DNA from: Pyrinomonadaceae bacterium
GTDB lineage: Bacteria > Acidobacteriota > Blastocatellia > Pyrinomonadales > Pyrinomonadaceae
Assembly: GCA_014534425.1 (NCBI GenBank)
Contig: JACVRN010000025.1
Span: 1 to 53,501 of the forward strand
Direction of reading: 5' to 3'
Length of the DNA: 53,501 bases
Below, piece by piece: positions 8,982 through 14,113 of the stretch. The translations under genes were made by a program, and so were the position numbers. The notes below the pieces were generated by a model that was given only the letters and a program-made list of their open reading frames with translations, was not told the DNA's origin and did no database searches. Position 1 is the stretch's first letter; each line of letters begins with the position of its first letter.

Positions 8982-8997
8982 TAGGAGTTTTCTCCTA
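8982..8997. promoter_or_regulatory. Perfect palindrome at the XRE start: likely operator
   Basis: TAGGAG (8982-8987), TTTT, CTCCTA (8992-8997). On the minus strand it immediately precedes the ATG, and one arm supplies the AGGAG ribosome site. Binding of the XRE dimer would block its own expression. Confidence 0.5.
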
Positions 8998-9090
8998 GCC
9001 GTCGCATTGGCCGTCTGATTTTCAAAGACTAGAACTCTCTGATATTAGCAAAACGCTCTTTCATATCTAAAGCTTGAGTTGGGAGGAACG

Positions 9091-9240
9091 TTGTGGCGCA
9101 TCTTTCTTCCTTTTGTGCCGCGTACTGATCACGATGAGGTGTGGTTTGGTGCGGCACACGGCAGGGCCGCTATGTTCGAAAAGAGCATGGCGGCCTTTGC
9201 TCTTTCATGGAAGGCGAAGGGGTTGTTCAAAGAGAGCTAA
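9091..9240 (+). CDS. Possible 49-residue protein (hypothetical)
   Basis: A TTG at 9091 lies 3 bases after a GGGAGGA ribosome site (9081-9087) and opens a 49-codon frame ending in TAA at 9240. The product starts MWRIFLPFVPRTDHDEVWF and ends SWKAKGLFKES. It has no recognisable domain. It is divergent from the XRE regulator, a common layout for a regulated small gene. The TTG start and short length keep confidence low. Confidence 0.35.
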   Translation: MWRIFLPFVPRTDHDEVWFGAAHGRAAMFEKSMAAFALSWKAKGLFKES

Positions 9241-9460
9241 ACTGTATTGAAATAGAGCAAGAGAGGTTTCTTTAAGAGCTTTTGGAGTTTCAGAACCTCC
9301 ATTTCCGGTTCCGTTAAGAGCTTTTGAAACCAGAAAAGCTCTTAAGGGAACGGGAAAAGCTGCTAACAAAGCCCTGAAAGCTGCTTTTGAATCCCCAAAG
9401 CCCTTGTTTTAGTTCATTTAGCTCCATTTACGGGTTGCTTTTGCGGAAACAGGTCGCAAA
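9241..9460. repeat. Noncoding stretch with hairpin and direct repeat
   Basis: TTAAGAGCTTTTG occurs at 9272-9284 and 9314-9326. The second copy forms the left arm (9305-9325) of a nearly perfect 21-bp hairpin whose right arm is 9334-9354, with an 8-base loop GAAACCAG. No gene is visible. The hairpin is stable on either strand and lacks a T-tract, so it is not a standard terminator. Confidence 0.55.
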
Positions 9461-9494
9461 AAGTAGAAAGCCCCGCCCAAGTGGACGGGGCTTG
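9461..9494 (-). terminator. Rho-independent terminator of the 9514-9867 gene
   Basis: On the minus strand AAGCCCCGTCC-ACTT-GGGCGGGGCTT is followed by TCTACTTTTT. A G-U wobble closes the stem only on the minus strand (it is an A/C mismatch on the plus strand), so the orientation is clear. Confidence 0.8.
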
Positions 9495-9513
9495 TTAATT
9501 CGCTGAAGAGCGA

Positions 9514-9867
9514 CTAACTCTTCATGCCGGTATCGGGACGGATAGCACCCTTCTTACTAAGAGCCTTAGTGGCTAGTCCAGGCACTCCTTCTCTGTGCCC
9601 GCCAAAGCATCCTTTCAGTCCTCCTGCGGTGGTGTATCCCAGGCTTCCTGTCATCCAGCTTCCAGCCACATTAGCTGCATAAACCAGCTTAGCAGCGTTG
9701 TCAAAGTCCCATGTGGCGAGACCTTCGACCTGAAACCATCTGCCTTTACTCCCGATGGAGTTTGTCCAGGTGCCGTCTGCGTTGAAGGTTTGCTCGAATG
9801 TACCGGCAATGCTGCCATCGCATCCGAAGTCCGTGGTGAGTTGCCACTTGCCAACTATGCTTGCCAT
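9514..9867 (-). CDS. Small beta-rich protein, lipocalin-like (hypothetical)
   Basis: 117 residues with a good AAAGGAAA ribosome site. It opens MASIVGKWQLTTDFGCDGS, and the pattern GKWxLTTDxGCDGS...TxxFNADGTW...GRWFQVEGLATWDFDN resembles small up-down beta-barrels (lipocalin-like or avidin-like), in which a GxW motif opens the first strand. It has no signal peptide or membrane segment. A ligand cannot be named. Base composition and position suggest that it is part of the accessory island. A palindrome (9897-9909) and its own terminator make it a single-gene unit. Confidence 0.7.
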   Translation of the reverse strand: MASIVGKWQLTTDFGCDGSIAGTFEQTFNADGTWTNSIGSKGRWFQVEGLATWDFDNAAKLVYAANVAGSWMTGSLGYTTAGGLKGCFGGHREGVPGLATKALSKKGAIRPDTGMKS

Positions 9868-9896
9868 AGGATTTCCTTTCTTTTGTGAGTCAGTGA

Positions 9897-9909
9897 CTCG
9901 TTAGGGTAA
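9897..9909. promoter_or_regulatory. Perfect palindrome upstream of the beta-rich protein gene
   Basis: GAGTCAGTGACTC reads the same on both strands and lies 30 bases upstream of the start codon at 9867. It is a possible operator. Confidence 0.4.
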
Positions 9910-9999
9910 GGTTGAGGTCGTGCCGGGGCGGGCGTGTTAGGCTACGCCCAAGCGTGGATTGCGCCCTGTGGAATGGCCCGCATAATACATCCGAAGCTA

Positions 10000-10120
10000 T
10001 TTTTGGGCAAGAGACATTTCTTAGGTTAGAGAGTTATGTAGCAAAGCCATAAGGTGGGGCTTTGCCTAAAAAGGGTGTAAATCTTCGGAGTTTTTGGGCA
10101 GCTTGCAGAGTTTTTGGGCA
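10000..10120. repeat. Left TTTTTRGGCAA repeat cluster of the island
   Basis: TTTTTGGGCA(A) occurs at 10000-10010, 10091-10100 and 10111-10120 (plus strand), and TTTTTAGGCAA at 10062-10072 (minus strand). Between them lies GCAAAGCCATAAGGTGG (10041-10057), repeated exactly at 13633-13649. The 18-mer at 10058-10075 is the exact inverse of 13623-13640. GCAAAGCC and GGCTTTGC also form a local hairpin. The cluster lies just upstream of the 10142 gene and is mirrored after fic. Confidence 0.7.
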
Positions 10121-10141
10121 GGCTGGTGGTAAACTTGCATC

Positions 10142-10831
10142 ATGGCTCTCAAAGACCGCCTTACCTCTATCAGCGACAACCTTATTGCTGCCCTTCTGTA
10201 TGCCGGAGGTGCGGCTGTGATTGCATCTCTGTCGGCGGGTTCTGCCTATTCCCAAGGCTTGCCGCTCTATTTGATTTTATTTTGGGCGCTTGTTACAGGC
10301 TCGCTTTTTGCTTTTGCAGCGAACTACATAAGCATCATCTTAATAAGGCATGCTAAAGATAGAAGGGAGGCAAAGGATAAGTGGCTACATGATCTTGCGG
10401 CAAAGCACAGAGAAGAGATAGGGCGCTATGTACCTATATTAGGCATTGAGGTGAGCTTATACGGGAACTCCCCTACCCCTTACGCAAAGTTTGTAATCTG
10501 GTACTACAACGCGTCTGTCTATACGATTTCGATTGACCCTACGCCTAAAGGCTCTATCAGCTACGGTAAAAGGCGACTTACCCAGCCAATAGAGCTAATA
10601 ACACAGTACAGACTAGATAATCTCAAACACAGCTTTTCTAATTTCCTTGAGTTTTATCAGTGGCTAACTAAAGAGGAGTTGGATTTTATTGTAAATGACC
10701 CGAACAAGCATGATAATTACTTTGACCTTAGCCAACTGATTTTCACTATTGTTGGCAGTAAACCTGAGATGGGTGTTGTCCCGCAACCGTTACACTATGA
10801 CCTTAAACACAAAGTAAAACTGCCAAGATAA
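10142..10831 (+). CDS. Two-helix membrane protein, unknown function
   Basis: 229 residues. Two transmembrane helices lie at about residues 14-34 and 40-68 (YLILFWALVTGSLFAFAANY). A basic, charged segment (RHAKDRREAKDKW) and a cytoplasmic domain of about 150 residues follow, containing several aromatic-rich strands. I recognise no catalytic motif. A membrane anchor with a soluble domain is compatible with a sensor or an effector of an immunity system, but nothing proves this. The ribosome site is weak. Its stop codon is 12 bases from the convergent transposase stop, with a shared hairpin between them. Confidence 0.7.
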   Translation: MALKDRLTSISDNLIAALLYAGGAAVIASLSAGSAYSQGLPLYLILFWALVTGSLFAFAANYISIILIRHAKDRREAKDKWLHDLAAKHREEIGRYVPILGIEVSLYGNSPTPYAKFVIWYYNASVYTISIDPTPKGSISYGKRRLTQPIELITQYRLDNLKHSFSNFLEFYQWLTKEELDFIVNDPNKHDNYFDLSQLIFTIVGSKPEMGVVPQPLHYDLKHKVKLPR

Positions 10832-10860
10832 TGCGGAGGCTGCTTATGCAGCCTCCGCAT
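10831..10860. terminator. Perfect 13-bp hairpin between convergent genes
   Basis: ATGCGGAGGCTGC (10831-10843), loop TTAT, GCAGCCTCCGCAT (10848-10860). It overlaps the last codons of the transposase and abuts the stop of the membrane protein gene. Tails are only weakly T-rich, so termination is likely but not certain. Confidence 0.55.
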
Positions 10861-12094
10861 AGAACTTCGGTTTCAGACCTAACTCATACATCGCCTGTAT
10901 CAGACAACAGATGTTGTGACAAAGCACCTTGCATAGAGCCTCATTGATTTGAGCGCGTCTCGTCTTACTTCTCAGAGCATCACCGAACTTCGATTTAATC
11001 ATGTGGAATGTCGTTTCCACGTTCGAGCGCTTGTGATAGCTCTGCATGAACTTCTCTTGATTGTAAGAGAAGTAATGATACATCTGTTTCCAGAGCGCAG
11101 ACTGCCTCTTTCCGGCCATCCTGTATCTATTGCCGTCTATGCTGGTAGACTTGAAAGGTATGAAGGGCTGCGCGTTGTTATCTACTACAGTCCTCAGATT
11201 CTTTTCCGAGAGATAAGCCTTATCAGCAGAGACTTGATTCATCACAAAGTTCTGTGCTGTGCGCTCTACCAATGGCTTGAAGTAAACAGTGTCGCTGTCA
11301 TACCGTCCAGTAATTTCAACGCTCGTCACTACATTTGTTTTCACGCCGCAGCACAAGTGAACCTTGACCCACTCCTTCTTTTCTCGTATCTCACTATCAA
11401 AGTATTTAGCTTGCACCCATTGCACGAAACGACAGGTAGAGAGGCCAGAGCTATCCACCGCAAAGTCTTGCTCAATAGCTGCTAGAGGCAAGCTGGACTC
11501 TTCTATAAGCATCTGTAGATAAGGCGTAAGGCTTTCCGATTCAAAGTAATTGAAGATGCTGTTATAGCAGGGCAGTTGTGAGATGTAGCCTTTGCCTTGC
11601 GCGTCTTTAAGGTCTGTCATAAAACGTCTACCGCTCACAGTTGAATAGACCTTGAAGGCCATAGCAAAGAGCATATCCTCGAAAGACAAGCGCGGTCTGC
11701 CTGTAACTTGTGCGGGAGAGCCTACGCCCTGACAGAGTTGATGAAGCAGATAAAGAAAGAGTCTCTTTTCGTTGGTCTGCGCTTTGTTGTAAGCAGGCCA
11801 CTCTTGCCTATAGGTTTTACGCTCAACCTTAGTTGTCTCGGTGGTCGTGGTCTTACCGTTCTCTGTGACCGTGGTTTTAGTCGTCTCTGTCTTTTCTACA
11901 GTGATTTGAACGGCATAGATATGCTTACAAGGCTGGCGTCTAAAGTCGAAGTCTGCACAAGAGCAATAAGGCAGGTCAGGGCGAACTTTATAGCGGCCTC
12001 TACCACTTTGGCTCGGAACTAAGTACAGATTTCCTTCTTTAACTATCCTTGCGCGGTCTGCTATCTCGCGGCCTTTGGCTTCTCTGAGTGACAT
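10844..12094 (-). mobile_element. Insertion-sequence-like element (ends unresolved)
   Basis: The span given is the transposase gene only. I searched both flanks for matching terminal inverted repeats and a target duplication and found none that I trust. The element may be worn, or its ends may be the repeat clusters near 10.0 and 13.6 kb. Confidence 0.55.
10844..12094 (-). CDS. DDE transposase with N-terminal SWIM zinc finger
   Basis: 416 residues from the ATG at 12094, which has a strong AAGGAGAG site; an upstream in-frame start at 12127 does not. Residues about 30-65 contain a SWIM finger, CxCx(n)CxH (CSCADFDFRRQPCKH), which normally binds DNA or protein. A threonine-rich low-complexity linker follows (about 65-100). 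The C-terminal two thirds is an IS4/IS1182-type DDE transposase: first Asp in DFAVDSSGLS, second in SADKAYLSEKN, and Glu in the signature KRSNVETTFHMIKSKFGD. All three catalytic residues are present, so it may be active. A long leader (to about 12267) separates the start codon from a good minus-strand promoter. Confidence 0.9.
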   Translation of the reverse strand: MSLREAKGREIADRARIVKEGNLYLVPSQSGRGRYKVRPDLPYCSCADFDFRRQPCKHIYAVQITVEKTETTKTTVTENGKTTTTETTKVERKTYRQEWPAYNKAQTNEKRLFLYLLHQLCQGVGSPAQVTGRPRLSFEDMLFAMAFKVYSTVSGRRFMTDLKDAQGKGYISQLPCYNSIFNYFESESLTPYLQMLIEESSLPLAAIEQDFAVDSSGLSTCRFVQWVQAKYFDSEIREKKEWVKVHLCCGVKTNVVTSVEITGRYDSDTVYFKPLVERTAQNFVMNQVSADKAYLSEKNLRTVVDNNAQPFIPFKSTSIDGNRYRMAGKRQSALWKQMYHYFSYNQEKFMQSYHKRSNVETTFHMIKSKFGDALRSKTRRAQINEALCKVLCHNICCLIQAMYELGLKPKFYAEAA

Positions 12095-12115
12095 TGTGAA
12101 CTCTCCTTTTAGGTG

Positions 12116-12144
12116 TTGAGTCCACACGGCGCGAAGCGTATAAT
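12116..12144 (+). promoter_or_regulatory. Sigma-70 promoter of the candidate antisense RNA
   Basis: TTGAGT (12116-12121), 17 bases, then the consensus TATAAT (12139-12144). Transcription would begin near 12151 and run away from the transposase gene, towards fic. A partial inverted repeat (CCACACGGCGCGAAGC against GCTTCGGCTGTGTGG) brackets the start point. Confidence 0.55.
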
Positions 12145-12150
12145 GTAGTT

Positions 12151-12230
12151 ACCAGTACCGTACAGCTTCGGCTGTGTGGGAAATCGCCTCGTCAGTTGTT
12201 AGCGCAACTGGCGGGGCTTTCGCTTGTCTT
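12151..12230 (+). ncRNA. Candidate small antisense RNA opposite the transposase leader
   Basis: About 80 bases. The first hairpin is ACAGC-TTCG-GCTGT, with a stable UUCG loop. The second (12187-12216) is a 12-bp stem closed by TTAGCG; its two G-U wobbles pair only on the plus strand, and CTTTCGCTTGTCTT follows as in an intrinsic terminator. With the promoter at 12116-12144 this is a complete transcription unit without an open frame. It lies entirely within the leader of the transposase mRNA, which runs the other way from the promoter at 12274-12302. The layout resembles RNA-OUT of IS10, which blocks transposase translation. I recognise no known RNA family. Confidence 0.5.
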
Positions 12231-12273
12231 AGTGTCAAATAAGCTGTCAGCTAATCTGTCAAATAACGTGCCA

Positions 12274-12302
12274 AGTATATGCTTGACATTCCCATAAGTC
12301 AA
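12274..12302 (-). promoter_or_regulatory. Probable transposase promoter
   Basis: On the minus strand TTGACT (12302-12297) and TATACT (12279-12274) are spaced 17 bases apart, close to consensus. Transcription from about 12267 gives a leader of about 170 bases before the transposase ATG at 12094. Confidence 0.6.
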
Positions 12303-12320
12303 GTTATATTATCATATAAC
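12283..12320 (+). promoter_or_regulatory. fic promoter with palindrome over the -10 box
   Basis: TTGACA (12283-12288), 16 bases, TATATT (12305-12310); TATTAT two bases on is an alternative -10. GTTATAT (12303-12309) and ATATAAC (12314-12320) form a perfect palindrome over the -10 region, a likely repressor site. The -35 box lies inside the opposing transposase promoter, so only one direction can probably fire at a time. Confidence 0.6.
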
Positions 12321-12377
12321 TAAGCCAAATACGGTGTCAAATAAGCTGTCAGATATAGTGTTACTTTAAGGAGCAAA

Positions 12378-13568
12378 ATGGACTGGGCAAAATTTAGCTT
12401 TAACTTCAACCTAGATGTGGAGGGGTTATTGCCGGATGTGGTCTCAATAGAGGCATACAGAGAAGCGGCCTTGAACCTTGTTCTACCTCCAGACTGGCGG
12501 GAACAGTTAGATAAACTTAATCGAGTCCGCGCCGTTCACGGCACAACTGCTCTTGAGGGCAATCCTCTTTCTGAAGCAGAGGTTGCCCAGCAGATTGAGA
12601 CCTTAGAGGAAGCAGAGCAAGAAGTCGTAAACAGAATGAGCAAAGAGCAGTTACAAATTAGAAATTCCGGCTTAGGGCAGGAATGGGTTAGGCAGCGATT
12701 TTATCCAGGTAGTGCTCCGCTAACTGTCTCAGATATTCTGGAACTGCACAAAATGACTACACAACACTCTGACGTTACTAATAATGTTCCTGGCAGGTTT
12801 AGAACCTTTTCCGTCACAGTCGGCAGTCCAGAGGTCGGGGGCGTACATAGAGGAGCACCACATGACAGACTCTCTCAACTAATGAACGAATACATTGAAT
12901 TTGTAAGCTCTAGAAGGCTTATGGCTTATCATCCTGTGATAAGAGCGTTGCTATCGCACTTTTTCTTGGTGACGATACATCCGTTCGGTGATGGCAACGG
13001 CAGAGTATCTCGACTCGTTGAAGCGGGAATACTTTTTCAGGGCGGATACAATGTGCATGGGTTCTATGGACTATCTAACTACTTTTACCGCAATGAAACC
13101 GAGTATAAAACACTACTTCAGAAGTGCAGAGAGAGTGTACCGTTTGATGTTACTTCATTCGTGATTTTTGGATTAAAGGGATTTGCTAGAGAACTCAAGG
13201 GAATAAATAATTTCATCAAAACGAAGTTGAATCGAGTCGTCTACAGAACCATGCTGGTTCGCGCTTTCAACACGCGCACTGGCAGTCGGCGCAGACTTAT
13301 AAATCAAAGAGAGTACAACTTGCTTGATTTCCTTATTGTCGAGACCGAACCAAACGACCCCTTTTCTGACAGCCCCTCAAAGAGAATAAAACTATCCGAA
13401 CTGAGAGAGGTTCCGTACATTCAAGCTGTATATAGGAACGTTACACCGAGAACGTTCTTTAGAGAGCTAACTAGGCTCAGACAAATGGGGTTTATCTATT
13501 TTACCCAAGTGGAAGAATCTAGAGAGTGGATTATTGAATTAGATTTTGGCGCTATAGGTAGATATTAA
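12378..13568 (+). CDS. Fic family protein (class II, probable AMP transferase)
   Basis: 396 residues with an AAGGAG site five bases before the ATG. The N-terminal part has the inhibitory motif (S/T)xxxE(G/N) as TTALEG (about residues 55-60), typical of class II Fic proteins that silence their own active site. The catalytic loop HPFGDGNGRVSR (about 203-214) matches HPFx(D/E)GNGRxxR completely, so it should be able to transfer AMP from ATP to a hydroxyl side chain of a target protein. The C-terminal 120 residues look like a winged helix (REYNLLDFLIVE ... PRTFFRELTRLRQMGFIYF), as in regulators that bind their own promoter. No separate antitoxin gene is seen nearby. It is divergent from the transposase and shares its control region. 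Confidence 0.92.
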   Translation: MDWAKFSFNFNLDVEGLLPDVVSIEAYREAALNLVLPPDWREQLDKLNRVRAVHGTTALEGNPLSEAEVAQQIETLEEAEQEVVNRMSKEQLQIRNSGLGQEWVRQRFYPGSAPLTVSDILELHKMTTQHSDVTNNVPGRFRTFSVTVGSPEVGGVHRGAPHDRLSQLMNEYIEFVSSRRLMAYHPVIRALLSHFFLVTIHPFGDGNGRVSRLVEAGILFQGGYNVHGFYGLSNYFYRNETEYKTLLQKCRESVPFDVTSFVIFGLKGFARELKGINNFIKTKLNRVVYRTMLVRAFNTRTGSRRRLINQREYNLLDFLIVETEPNDPFSDSPSKRIKLSELREVPYIQAVYRNVTPRTFFRELTRLRQMGFIYFTQVEESREWIIELDFGAIGRY

Positions 13569-13577
13569 CCCGTTGGC

Positions 13578-13649
13578 TTTTTGGGCAACCTCAATACTTT
13601 TTAGGCAAGAGCCAAAATCAGCCCCTTTTTAGGCAAAGCCATAAGGTGG
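13578..13649. repeat. Right TTTTTRGGCAA repeat cluster of the island
   Basis: TTTTTGGGCAA at 13578-13588 and TTTTTAGGCAA at 13598-13608 and 13626-13636, all plus strand. CCCTTTTTAGGCAAAGCC (13623-13640) is the exact inverse of 10058-10075, and GCAAAGCCATAAGGTGG (13633-13649) is the exact direct repeat of 10041-10057. Confidence 0.7.
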
Positions 13650-13918
13650 TTATCAGGTATACAGTGATACTAGGGTATACACCTGCCTCAGACCACTACT
13701 TTCCGCGTGAATTCCTTGATTTTCGAGTATTTCAATAGTGAGGGGGGTTGAGGGTGGGGGGTGGGGGTGGTTTTGGATACCTGGTATCCAGTTGGGGGCT
13801 GTTTTGTGAGACTTGGGGCGAGGGTGGTTGTGGGGGTGTAAGTGGATAAATAGTTGAGGTTAGGTGGTAAAGCAAATTTCCTTCGGGGTGTGGCATGAGG
13901 GTTGAAATAGGAGGGGGC
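13650..13918. other. Noncoding region: palindromes and G-quadruplex-prone tract
   Basis: No gene is visible. GGTATAC occurs twice at about 13656 and 13673 within a near-palindrome starting CAGGTATAC and ending GTATACACCTG. 13742-13770 is a run of G-tracts (six, three, six and five G) separated by 1-4 bases, fitting the G-quadruplex rule on the plus strand. 13775-13789 is the perfect palindrome GGATACCTGGTATCC. Further G-rich sequence continues to about 13850. Such sites occur at recombination or integration junctions, but no recombinase is encoded nearby. Confidence 0.5.
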
Positions 13919-14025
13919 AGATCGTTGACAGGAACGCTAGTCAGTAAGGAAAGAGGATGCGGCCTTCCTCTTCCCAGGCTGATGCAGGTAGTTACTCAGA
14001 CCCCTGCAAGTCCTGTCGGCGATCT
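13919..14025 (+). ncRNA. Structured three-stem RNA leader of the S8 peptidase gene
   Basis: A closing stem of 15 bp pairs 13919-13933 with 14011-14025, with only two G-U pairs and no mismatch. Inside are two hairpins: GGAA-A-GAGGA (13948-13957) with TCCTCTTCC (13966-13974), and TGCAGG (13983-13988) with CCTGCA (14003-14008). The result is a three-way junction of about 107 bases, ending 88 bases before the protease start codon. The G-U pairs favour the plus strand, that is, a transcribed leader. I could not match it to a known riboswitch consensus. It may be a cis-regulatory RNA, a protein-binding leader, or an independent small RNA. Confidence 0.5.
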
Positions 14026-14113
14026 CAGAATTTGAAAATCGATCCCGTGCCAGTTTCCCTCGCGCTATTTTAGCTCCCTCGAGAAGCGGCACACGTAAAG
14101 AAGGAAAATCGCC

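Larger units (their letters stand above)
12232..12352. repeat. 19-bp direct repeats flanking the divergent promoters
   Basis: GTGTCAAATAAGCTGTCAG occurs exactly at 12232-12250 and 12334-12352, 102 bases apart. A partial copy, TGTCAAATAA, starts at 12257. The two copies sit symmetrically either side of the overlapping promoters at 12274-12312. They are candidates for operators bound by one regulator, possibly through looping. Confidence 0.6.

Noticed and set aside
10831..12230. Terminal inverted repeats of the IS
   Set aside because: The hairpin at 10831-10860 and the CCACAC/GTGTGG pair near 12122-12179 are local palindromes; they do not match each other across the element.
13976..13988. Hammerhead ribozyme core suggested by CTGATG
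   Set aside because: The GAAAC partner segment and three-stem geometry of a hammerhead are missing.
13919..14025. Assignment of the leader as a cobalamin, SAM, c-di-GMP riboswitch or SRP RNA
   Set aside because: None of the conserved boxes of these classes is present; only the stems are convincing.
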